Notes: generated by a model not told the origin, from the letters alone. A stretch of DNA of 5,861 nt from Dehalococcoidia bacterium (GCA_023229725.1 JALNYR010000075.1:6148-12008), one strand, 5' to 3'. Numbered from the stretch's first letter, positions 1-5,810 are shown. Numbers and translations are program-made.

Positions 1-1
1 C

Positions 2-643
2 TACGCCGATCAACCGCGTATCAAGGCGGGTCGCAAACTGAGTGCCATAGCCGCCGTGTGGGTGGGCACTGCCGGCACGACAGTAACGATGAAGCTGGTC
101 ACATCGCAGCCCACAGAAGTTGCGGCCACAGCGACGGCGCAAGCGTGGACAATCATCAAGTGCGAGAACCTGGCCCTTGACGGCACCTACGTGGACCTCC
201 AGTTCACGACGGATACGGCGGACACGTTCTACGTCGTGCCGCTGGGGGTGTGCATCGGCGAGAAGGCGGTGCCGTTAGGGCCGAGACCAACGCGCTGGGT
301 GGACAAGGGAACCGTGTACATCGTCAATAACACGGACGTGAACTGGACTTGGACGGACGTAGACTGCACGGCAAGCACGAGCCCGTTGGCGATGCGGGTT
401 TATCTCATGTACATGTTCCAACACGACTCCGGCGGGGTTACGACGCCAGCAGTAAGAAGGAATGGACTAACTGGCGATCCTGTCTCCTATCAAGAAGTCG
501 GACGGATTGCTCAAAACAGTCTGCACGGGCATCCTGTAACGGTGCTTCTGGATGATGCCAATATTTTCGAGTACATCGGGAGCACTGACATATTGGTGGA
601 GAAAAACTATATTTCCATCGTCACTTATGAGGAATGGGGATAA
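2..643 (+). CDS. Probable phage virion protein, beta-rich, 5' end cut by window edge
   Basis: The frame is open from base 2 to the TAA at 641-643, giving 213 visible residues, so the gene starts upstream of the window. A GTG at 56 is only an internal codon: no ribosome binding site precedes it and the reading frame continues upstream with similar composition. The first 120 or so residues alternate hydrophobic and Thr/Val-rich stretches (WVGTAGTTVTMKLV, then YVDLQFTTDTADTFYVVPLG), the pattern of a beta-sandwich similar to carbohydrate-binding-like domains in phage tail and fibre proteins. The last 65 or so residues look like a separate part and end in YEEWG. No catalytic motif is seen. Its place a few genes before a head-tail connector suggests a head, decoration or fibre protein. 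The function is inferred from fold pattern and context only. The 3' end lies in a low-GC patch. Confidence 0.7.
   Translation, partial: YADQPRIKAGRKLSAIAAVWVGTAGTTVTMKLVTSQPTEVAATATAQAWTIIKCENLALDGTYVDLQFTTDTADTFYVVPLGVCIGEKAVPLGPRPTRWVDKGTVYIVNNTDVNWTWTDVDCTASTSPLAMRVYLMYMFQHDSGGVTTPAVRRNGLTGDPVSYQEVGRIAQNSLHGHPVTVLLDDANIFEYIGSTDILVEKNYISIVTYEEWG
629..634 (+). promoter_or_regulatory. Ribosome binding site deciding the start at 643
   Basis: GAGGAA lies 8 nt before the ATG at 643. The same sequence abuts an in-frame ATG at 634 with no usable spacing, so 643 is the better start. The site is inside the end of the upstream gene. Confidence 0.7.
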
Positions 644-1071
644 TGATTGCTCAGCGAACGACTATTCTCAAGTTTGTTGACGATGATCCTAAAAGCCTCG
701 GTGTGGGCAGTATCGTTTCGGTGGCGAGCGGAGACGGGTTGGTCGAAGGCGTCGATTTTGCGGTGAATCTCACCACCTCTACGGTACGGCGCTTGCGGAC
801 GTTTGGCCGCGACCTGCTGACGTTCGTGGTGCAGTACGAGGACCATGCGGAGGAGATCGCTGCGCGGGAGGCGTTGCTGAACGAAGCGAACACGGAGGGC
901 ACCGACGCCAAGGCACGCATCCTGGAACAGATCGACGCGGCGCTGGCGGAGTATGCGGCGGCGCTGGCGGGCTGGGACAAACTCACGACGGCGCAGGTGA
1001 AAGTCGTCGTTAAGCGGCTAGTGCAGGTGCAGGTACAGATATTGCGCTACCACAAGAGGGAACTGCTCTAG
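643..1071 (+). CDS. Hypothetical phage protein with helical C-terminal half
   Basis: This is a 142-residue protein starting at ATG 643, which overlaps the upstream stop as TAATG; the GAGGAA site 8 nt upstream supports this start over the ATG at 634. I do not recognise the family with confidence. The first 65 or so residues are mixed beta (ILKFVDDDPKSLGVGSIVSV and a VDFAVNLTT stretch). From about residue 68 the sequence is Ala/Glu-rich and probably helical or coiled coil (HAEEIAAREALLNEAN, then ILEQIDAALAEYAAALAGW). The end, LTTAQVKVVVKRLVQVQVQI, resembles C-terminal helices of small phage proteins found beside structural genes. There is no signal peptide, membrane segment or catalytic motif. 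The stop overlaps the next start by one base (TAGTG), so it is probably co-translated with the repeat protein. It might be a virion accessory or assembly protein, which is a guess from context. Confidence 0.7.
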   Translation: MIAQRTTILKFVDDDPKSLGVGSIVSVASGDGLVEGVDFAVNLTTSTVRRLRTFGRDLLTFVVQYEDHAEEIAAREALLNEANTEGTDAKARILEQIDAALAEYAAALAGWDKLTTAQVKVVVKRLVQVQVQILRYHKRELL

Positions 1072-2540
1072 TGGTCTTTACCGGCAAGCTCGGGACCGTA
1101 GATAGCCAACTCGGGAACATCGTTCTCGGGTACGTGGCGGCGGGTGTTCCCGCCGTCACCGGCACCGTTGCACTTACCGGCCAGCCCGCCGCAATCGCGG
1201 CGACCGGTATAGTCACACCACCGGCCATAACCGGCACGGTAGCGCTCACGGGCCAACCGGCGGCGATTGCAGCCACTGGCACGAATACGCCGCCCGCTAT
1301 CACGGGCACTGTAGCCGTCGCTGGGCAGCCTGCCGCGATAGCAGCAACAGGCGTGAATACCCCTCCGGCGATCACGGGGACTGCGGCGCTTGAGGAACAG
1401 CCGGCAGAGATTGCGGCAACCGGCGCCAACACTGTTCCGGGTATCACCGGCACAGTAGGGATCACTGGGCAGCCAGCGCAGATCGCAGCGGTAGGGGTCA
1501 ATACCCCTCCGGCTATCACCGGCGCCGTAGCCATCGAAGGGCAGCCAGCGCAGATCGCCGCCACTGGTACGCACATTCTGGCGCTGACTGGTACGGCGGC
1601 ACTCACGGTGCAACCGGGGCAGATCGCTGCTACCGGGACAGTGGGGCAGGCGCCGAACTACGGCACGGCCTCGCTGACAGCGCCACCGGCACAGATAGCG
1701 GCGGCGGGGACGGTTACACCGCCGGCAATAACGGGTGCGGCGGAGATAACCGGGCAACCGGCCGCGATTGCTGGCACAGGGACAAACGTCCCGCCTGCTA
1801 TCACGGGCACAGCGGCGATTGATGCACATCCCGCCGCAATCGCTGCGACCGGCACGCAACTTCTGGCGCTCACGGGTGTGGCGGAAGTTACGGCGCAACA
1901 CGCCGCGATCGCGGGCGCGGGTACGGTAACGCCGCCGGGTATCACCGGTACGGCGGAACTAGCGACACAACCTGGCGCGATAGCGGCCACGGGCGTGAAT
2001 ACGCCGCCGGCTGTAACGAGTACGGCAGCCGTAAGCGCGCAACCGGCGCAGATAGCGGCGGCTGGCGCCAACGTTCCGCCAGCGATCACCGGCACGATCG
2101 CCATTGAGACGCCACAGGCCACGATTAGTGCGACCGGCGCGATCACGTTCACGGGTGTAGGCGCGCTAGAGGCGCAGGCAGCGGTCATCGGCGCCACTGG
2201 CGTCAATACGCCGCCGGCGATCCTGGGTGTCGCGGCGTTCACCGCCCGGCCAGCGCAGATAGTCGCAACGGGCATCGTTACGCAACCGGGGATCACCGGG
2301 ACGGTAGAGATCACGGGGCAGCCGGCACAGATCGCCGCTACCGGCAGCAACTCGCAGGCGGGCCGGGCCACACTCGGAGACGCACTGGCCTACACGGCGG
2401 CGGTATCGGACATGGCCCTCGTGCGCGCGGGCGCGCTCACAGACGCAGCGCTCTACGGGGCAGCGGTTACAGACGAGGCCGACGGTGCAGACGTGACAGA
2501 CGCGGCGCTGTTCGCGGTGGCACTGATAGGAGACGCATAG
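1071..2540 (+). CDS. Ala/Thr/Gly/Pro-rich tandem-repeat protein, probable virion fibre or decoration protein
   Basis: This protein has 489 residues from GTG 1071 (stop/start overlap TAGTG; GAGGG at 1056-1060, 10 nt upstream). Residues 1-27 are unique and include LGTVDSQLGNIVLG, which resembles the beginnings of other small phage virion proteins and could be an anchor. Residues 28-430 are 17 tandem units of 22-24 residues with the approximate consensus AITGTVALTGQPAQIAATG followed by an NTPP-type linker. Each unit reads as two short beta strands around a Q-P turn, then a proline-rich loop, which suggests a beta-solenoid or an extended beta fibre. Residues 435-488 hold a different repeat, of the (L/V)TDAALYxAAVTD type. 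No enzymatic motif, Cys or membrane segment is seen. Position before the connector gene suggests a head-associated fibre or decoration, but a tail-fibre or host-binding role is equally open. The Thr-rich surface would suit glycosylation by the enzyme encoded at 3418-4182; this is only inference. Confidence 0.8.
   Translation: MVFTGKLGTVDSQLGNIVLGYVAAGVPAVTGTVALTGQPAAIAATGIVTPPAITGTVALTGQPAAIAATGTNTPPAITGTVAVAGQPAAIAATGVNTPPAITGTAALEEQPAEIAATGANTVPGITGTVGITGQPAQIAAVGVNTPPAITGAVAIEGQPAQIAATGTHILALTGTAALTVQPGQIAATGTVGQAPNYGTASLTAPPAQIAAAGTVTPPAITGAAEITGQPAAIAGTGTNVPPAITGTAAIDAHPAAIAATGTQLLALTGVAEVTAQHAAIAGAGTVTPPGITGTAELATQPGAIAATGVNTPPAVTSTAAVSAQPAQIAAAGANVPPAITGTIAIETPQATISATGAITFTGVGALEAQAAVIGATGVNTPPAILGVAAFTARPAQIVATGIVTQPGITGTVEITGQPAQIAATGSNSQAGRATLGDALAYTAAVSDMALVRAGALTDAALYGAAVTDEADGADVTDAALFAVALIGDA
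1152..2360 (+). repeat. 17-unit tandem coding repeat, about 72 bp per unit
   Basis: Units begin at residues 28, 52, 76, 100, 124, 148, 171, 195, 219, 243, 266, 290, 314, 338, 360, 383 and 407 of the 489-residue protein. Most are 24 residues; units 6, 10 and 15 are 23 and unit 14 is 22. Most units carry ITG, then QP or a variant, then an A-I-A-x-x-G core. All length changes are multiples of three, so the frame is kept. This is a protein-level repeat: neighbouring units often differ strongly at third codon positions, although units 5 and 6 share a 20-base identical block exactly 72 bases apart (1467 and 1539). Confidence 0.9.
2373..2534 (+). repeat. Second, C-terminal coding repeat of TDAALY type, three copies
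   Basis: Within the same protein, residues 435-447 (LGDALAYTAAVSD), 456-468 (LTDAALYGAAVTD) and 475-488 (VTDAALFAVALIGD) align with each other, at spacings of 21 and 19 residues. They are acidic and differ from the 24-residue units before them. They may form a capping, oligomerisation or attachment segment; function unknown. Confidence 0.65.
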
Positions 2541-2542
2541 GC

Positions 2543-2830
2543 ATGGCAAACACATACGACATTGGCGACCGCGTGCGCTGCTCGGTGACGTTCGCGACCG
2601 TCAAGGGCACCAGTACCGACCCGACCACGATCACCGTGATCGTCAAGGGCCCGACGGACTCGGACACCTACGTCTACGGCTCAGGGGCCACCGTGGTGAA
2701 AGCCGATACCGGCGACTACTACGTCGACCTGGACCCGGACGAGGCGGGATTCTGGTGCACCACGTGGAGCGGCACCGGCACGCTGATCGCGTCTGAGCAC
2801 AGTTATTTCCAGGTGCGGCGAGCCTGTTAG
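2543..2830 (+). CDS. Small beta-rich phage structural-module protein
   Basis: This is a 95-residue protein from ATG 2543, two bases after the repeat gene's stop. AGGAG at 2528-2532 lies 10 nt upstream. It opens with a YDIGDRVRCSVTF strand, continues with TDPTTITVIVKGP and TGDYYVDLDPDEAGFWCTTW, and ends FQVRRAC. The alternation of strands, the DxxGxYYVDL and the DEAGxW segment resemble a small Ig-like or beta-sandwich protein common beside head-tail connector genes in siphophages. Its exact role is not known to me; a minor virion or assembly component is the likeliest. No signal peptide or membrane segment is present, and the length looks complete. It is probably in the same transcript as its neighbours. 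Confidence 0.75.
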   Translation: MANTYDIGDRVRCSVTFATVKGTSTDPTTITVIVKGPTDSDTYVYGSGATVVKADTGDYYVDLDPDEAGFWCTTWSGTGTLIASEHSYFQVRRAC

Positions 2831-2834
2831 GAGG
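2829..2834 (+). promoter_or_regulatory. Ribosome binding site for the connector gene
   Basis: AGGAGG overlaps the stop codon of the upstream gene (TAG 2828-2830) and lies 5 nt before the GTG at 2840. It supports the GTG as the true start. Confidence 0.7.
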
Positions 2835-2839
2835 GAACC

Positions 2840-3418
2840 GTGTACGTCTCGATACCGCAGTTCAAGAACTACCGGGGGATCACGAGTACCGCAGACGACG
2901 TGCTAATCGGCGACCTCCTGGAGCGCGCACAGGGGCAGGTGGAATCGTACGTCGACCGCACGATTGTGGCTCCCACTACGGCCGCAACACGGTACTACGA
3001 TGCTCTGCGCGACGTGAGCGACGACCGGCGCACGCTGTACCTGGACGCCGACTTGGCGTCCATCACCACGATCACCAACGGTGACGGCACGGCGGTGGCC
3101 ACTACGCACTACGTCACTGAGCCGCGCAACGCCGCGCCATACAGGAGTATCCGCCTCACGACGTTGGCCGACGACAACTTTACCTACACGGCGGCACCGG
3201 AGGACGCGATCAAAGTGCTAGGGCGCTGGGGTTACGCGACGGCGGCACCGGCAGCGGTGCAACAGGCGACGATTCGACTCGCGGCCTACATGTACGCGCA
3301 AAAGGACGCGTCGGTGTTTGACGTAACGATGTTTCCAGACGCAGGGGTTATGAGCGTTCCGCAGGGAATGCCGAAGGACGTGAGAGAGTTGCTTGAACCG
3401 TATAGGAGGCTGCGCTAG
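2840..3418 (+). CDS. Phage head-tail connector protein (gp6-like)
   Basis: This is a 192-residue protein from GTG 2840 with AGGAGG 5 nt upstream. The N-terminal helical part has the family's typical pattern: a short IPQFKNYRGI segment, then DDVLIGDLLERAQGQVESYV (residues 19-38). Next come a beta region with LYLDADLASITTITNGDGT (66-84) and an aromatic YVTEP loop, the segment IKVLGRWGY (124-132), and a closing helix with QATIRLAAYMYAQKDA. The order and length fit gp6-like connector (adaptor) proteins, which form a ring under the portal and join the filled head to the tail. This is the strongest evidence that the window is a head-tail module. The stop overlaps the next start by one base (TAGTG), coupling it to the glycosyltransferase gene. 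Family assignment is by pattern recognition, not by a search. Confidence 0.75.
   Translation: MYVSIPQFKNYRGITSTADDVLIGDLLERAQGQVESYVDRTIVAPTTAATRYYDALRDVSDDRRTLYLDADLASITTITNGDGTAVATTHYVTEPRNAAPYRSIRLTTLADDNFTYTAAPEDAIKVLGRWGYATAAPAAVQQATIRLAAYMYAQKDASVFDVTMFPDAGVMSVPQGMPKDVRELLEPYRRLR
3404..3409 (+). promoter_or_regulatory. Ribosome binding site for the glycosyltransferase gene
   Basis: A perfect AGGAGG lies 8 nt before the GTG at 3418, inside the end of the connector gene. It fixes the GTG start, which would otherwise be doubtful, and suggests strong translation. Confidence 0.8.
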
Positions 3419-4182
3419 TGACTGAGGCGGAGGGGATACGGTTAACGACTGAGCCGCTGGATCGCGGCGACTGGACCGAGGCGGAGGTGCAGCGGCACGT
3501 ACTGCCAGAGCCTACCAGCGGCCTGATTGTGACGCCACAGGACAAAGACATTCGCGTTCTGTGCGGCATTCCGATGGAAAGGACCATCGGGCAACTACCG
3601 TTCTTCGGGTTCGTGTCCATCTTCACACAGGGATGGCCGCTAGCGAAACTGGAGTACACGCGCAACGACATCGCGCGCTGCACGTTCGCGCAGTTCCTCG
3701 TGGATAGCGAGTTTACCCACGTGCTCATGTTGGACTCGGATCACGTGCACCCGGTGGATATCGTGCCCAGGCTGGCGCGCTGGTTTCGGACCTACCCGGA
3801 GCAGATACAGGTGATCGGCGGGTTGAACTTTCGGCGGGGGAAACCGTACGACCCGTGCGCGTTCGTGGACCCGGGGGATGGTTCGTATCGCAGAATGGCG
3901 TCGTGGCACCCGGGCGCCGTGGAGGTGGATGCGTTGGGGAGCGGGTCCATCATGATCGCCAAGCCGGTATTCCAGCAGTTGCCGAAACCGTGGTTCGCGT
4001 ATGCGTATGAGGACCTCACCGGCTGGCCCGGCACAGACATGTGGTTCAGCAAACTGTGTCACAACGCCGGGATCACGCTGTGGTGTGACACGACCACCAC
4101 GAGCCCACACGTGGGGGACAAGCTGATCGATGGCCAGGACTATCGCAAGTGGCTCATAGAGAACGGGGTGAACCCGGGATGA
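3418..4182 (+). CDS. GT-A fold glycosyltransferase (GT2-like)
   Basis: This is a 254-residue soluble protein from GTG 3418, fixed by AGGAGG 8 nt upstream. After a 43-residue N-terminal extension, IRVLCGIPMERTI (45-57) is the first strand of a nucleotide-sugar-binding Rossmann-like fold. YTRNDIARC (80-88) fits the conserved R-N-A region. THVLMLDSDHVHP (100-112) carries the DxD metal-binding motif at residues 106-108. An acceptor-side part follows with GGLNFRR, then GSGSIMIAK. GTDMWFSKLCHNAGITLWCD (205-224) matches the E/D-D-x-x-F region that holds the catalytic base in GT2-like enzymes, though with T-D in place of E-D. H231 could be the later metal-binding His. It should transfer a sugar from an activated donor to an unknown acceptor: virion protein, host glycan and DNA all remain possible. 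It overlaps the radical SAM gene by 4 nt (ATGA). Confidence 0.8.
   Translation: MTEAEGIRLTTEPLDRGDWTEAEVQRHVLPEPTSGLIVTPQDKDIRVLCGIPMERTIGQLPFFGFVSIFTQGWPLAKLEYTRNDIARCTFAQFLVDSEFTHVLMLDSDHVHPVDIVPRLARWFRTYPEQIQVIGGLNFRRGKPYDPCAFVDPGDGSYRRMASWHPGAVEVDALGSGSIMIAKPVFQQLPKPWFAYAYEDLTGWPGTDMWFSKLCHNAGITLWCDTTTTSPHVGDKLIDGQDYRKWLIENGVNPG
4165..4171 (+). promoter_or_regulatory. Weak ribosome binding site before the radical SAM gene
   Basis: GGGGTGA, 7 nt before the ATG at 4179, matches the GGTGA part of an extended Shine-Dalgarno sequence. Together with the ATGA overlap it suggests translational coupling to the glycosyltransferase gene. A GTG at 4149 is in frame but would add ten poorly conserved-looking residues before the MRVALIQP strand that normally opens this family. 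Confidence 0.5.
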
Positions 4183-5369
4183 GAGTCGCACTGATTCAAC
4201 CGGAATCGCCCTTTCTGCTCGACCAGGCCGTACATGGGCCGCTGGGCCTGTGGTATCTGGGCGCGGCGCTGCGCAGGGCCGGCCATGAGCCGGTGTACTG
4301 CGACATGGGGCTGGGCGACGCGCTGCCCGACGATTGCGACGTGTGGTGCGTGACCGGCACGACGCCGCAGCGGGATTGTATGGAGCACGTTATACGCGCC
4401 GCAGGAAGCACGCCGGTCATCGTGGGCGGACCGCACGCGAGCGCTGACCCGGTGGACGTGCTGGCGATGGGCGACGTAACGGTCGTGCGCGGGGAAGGCG
4501 AGCGCGTGTTGCCGGATCTGCTCACGGGGCCGCTGCCGGGCGCCGCCATCGTCAACGCGGACAGGATCCGCGACCTGGACGCGCTGCCATTCCCGGACCG
4601 CAGCCAGGCGGGGCGCTATCACTACCAGTTGCGCGACCGGCACGGCGTAGAGCACGCGGCGGCCACGGCCATCACGTCGCGTGGCTGCCCACACGGGTGC
4701 ACGTTCTGCTCGGGCGGCGTGTGGAGGCGCAAGTACACGGCGCGCTCGGCGGGCAACGTCATCGCGGAGATGTGGGCGCTGCGAGACAGGTATACGGCGG
4801 TGCACTTCTACGACGACTCGCTGGCCATCGACCGCAAGCGGCTGCGGGTGTTGTGCGACGGCCTCCGCGAGACGGAGTTGGTGTGGCGATGCTTCGTGCG
4901 CGCGGACCAGGTAGACGCCGGCACGCTGCGGCACATGGCGGGCAGCGGCTGCGTAGAGATCGGCCTGGGCGTAGAGAGCGGGGCGCAGAGCGTGCTAGAC
5001 GCCATCCACAAGGGCGAGACGGTGCAACAGCAGGCGGCATGTATCCAACAGGCGCATGACGCCGGCATTCGGGTGAAGGCGTTCCTGATCGTTGGCCTAC
5101 CCGGTGAGAGCGCCTACACCATCGCGCAGACAGAGGCGTTCCTGAAGGCAACGCGACCGGATGACATTGACGTGTCGGTACTGCAACTGTATCCGGGCGC
5201 GCCGCTGTACGACCTGCCACTGGGCCTCACGGTAGAGGGCGCCGGCGGCTGGTACAAGGGTAAGCCTGGCGAGTACACGTGCGCGCATAGCACCGAGTGG
5301 TTGCGCGCCGACGAAATCTGTGACGCGCGCGACTACTTGGAGGCGGCATACAAGGGGGTGAGGGTGTGA
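4179..5369 (+). CDS. Radical SAM protein with cobalamin-binding-like N-terminal domain
   Basis: The protein has 396 residues from ATG 4179. Residues 1-140 form a B12-binding-like Rossmann domain: MRVALIQPE, PLGLWYLGAALRRAGHEP (21-38), VIVGGPHAS (80-88), then VVRGEGERVLPDLL (102-115) and the LDALPFPDR linker. The radical SAM core follows, with CPHGCTFC: Cys 170, 174 and 177 would bind the 4Fe-4S cluster. Further signatures are FYDDSLAIDRKRL (210-222), the IGLGVESGAQ SAM-binding segment (261-270) and FLIVGLPGE (302-310). The family cleaves SAM to a 5'-deoxyadenosyl radical; B12-type members often methylate unreactive carbons or rearrange rings. The usual DxHxxG cobalamin motif is absent and the Rossmann part is short, so cobalamin may bind base-off without the lower ligand or not at all. 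The substrate is unknown. It is coupled to the glycosyltransferase (ATGA) and to the downstream tail gene (GTGA). Confidence 0.88.
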   Translation: MRVALIQPESPFLLDQAVHGPLGLWYLGAALRRAGHEPVYCDMGLGDALPDDCDVWCVTGTTPQRDCMEHVIRAAGSTPVIVGGPHASADPVDVLAMGDVTVVRGEGERVLPDLLTGPLPGAAIVNADRIRDLDALPFPDRSQAGRYHYQLRDRHGVEHAAATAITSRGCPHGCTFCSGGVWRRKYTARSAGNVIAEMWALRDRYTAVHFYDDSLAIDRKRLRVLCDGLRETELVWRCFVRADQVDAGTLRHMAGSGCVEIGLGVESGAQSVLDAIHKGETVQQQAACIQQAHDAGIRVKAFLIVGLPGESAYTIAQTEAFLKATRPDDIDVSVLQLYPGAPLYDLPLGLTVEGAGGWYKGKPGEYTCAHSTEWLRADEICDARDYLEAAYKGVRV

Positions 5370-5803
5370 CAGTTAGTGCAACGATCACCGCACTGCAGGC
5401 GGTGCACGCGGCGATAGCGGGGGTGAAATCAGCGCCGATCGTCGTGCCGTCGAACGTGGACCAGGTGACGCTACCGGCGGCACTCGTGTGGCCGGCTGAT
5501 GCAGAGTGGCAGATGCAGGCCATCGGCCTCAAACGCCAGGAACGCACGTACATCGTGCGCGTGTACGTCGAGGCGACGGCTCAGAACGTGGCCGGGCCGA
5601 ACGCCGGCTATCAGGCGTGCGTGACGATGTTGGACCTGTTCGGGCGCGCCTACCTGGCGGACATCACGCTGGGCGGCGCGGTGGACCAGATATCCGCGCT
5701 GCGAGACTCGGGCGTATCGGGAGGTTCGTTTGAGTTGTTGTGGGGCCAAGTCCCCTACTGGGGATTCGTGTATAGGGTCAGTGTCGTAGAGAAGTCGGCC
5801 TAG
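5366..5803 (+). CDS. Probable phage tail terminator / tail-completion protein
   Basis: This is a 145-residue protein from GTG 5366, overlapping the radical SAM stop by four bases (GTGA), with a GGGGGTG purine run (5354-5360) 5 nt upstream. It begins with an amphipathic helix (ITALQAVHAAIAGVKSAP), then has PAALVWPADAEWQ. A strand pair with RQERTYIVRVYVEA follows, then a helix (GYQACVTMLDLFGRAYL), and it ends in a strand-rich segment with YWGFVYRVSVVEK. This helix, aromatic-strand, helix, strand layout and the length fit tail terminator or neck proteins of siphophages, which cap the tail tube and join it to the head. Position after the connector and before the next probable tail gene agrees. 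A head-closure or neck protein cannot be excluded. No enzyme motif is seen. Confidence 0.6.
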   Translation: MTVSATITALQAVHAAIAGVKSAPIVVPSNVDQVTLPAALVWPADAEWQMQAIGLKRQERTYIVRVYVEATAQNVAGPNAGYQACVTMLDLFGRAYLADITLGGAVDQISALRDSGVSGGSFELLWGQVPYWGFVYRVSVVEKSA

Positions 5804-5810
5804 AAGGGGG
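5804..5810 (+). promoter_or_regulatory. Ribosome binding site for the partial last gene
   Basis: AAGGGGG directly follows the TAG at 5801-5803 and lies 6 nt before the ATG at 5817. It supports a real gene start at the window edge. Confidence 0.6.

Noticed and set aside
56..58. GTG at 56 as the start of the first gene
   Set aside because: No ribosome binding site precedes it and the frame is open to base 2, so the gene is cut by the window edge.
634..636. ATG at 634 as the start of the second gene
   Set aside because: GAGGA abuts it directly with no spacing, while the ATG at 643 has 8-nt spacing and the common TAATG overlap.
677..716. Possible promoter: TTGACG at 677-682 with TATCGT at 711-716
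   Set aside because: The spacing is 28 nt, far from 17, and no better -10 element lies at the right distance; it is also inside a coding region.
1152..2360. Possible CRISPR array
   Set aside because: The units are 66-72 bp coding repeats with no constant repeat and variable spacer structure; the frame is kept throughout.
1010..2371. Long open frames on the minus strand (up to 277 codons) over the repeat gene
   Set aside because: They mirror the 72-bp repeat on the other strand: a period that is a multiple of three with high GC keeps stop codons out. Their translations are Ala/Pro or Arg-rich shadows, and the + strand frame has proper start, spacing and neighbours.
1071..2540. Target region of a diversity-generating retroelement
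   Set aside because: No reverse transcriptase and no template-like copy with adenine-specific changes is visible; differences between units are mainly third-position changes of all kinds.
4140..4934. 264-codon minus-strand frame opposite the radical SAM gene
   Set aside because: Arg/His-rich shadow of a gene with clear radical SAM motifs on the + strand.
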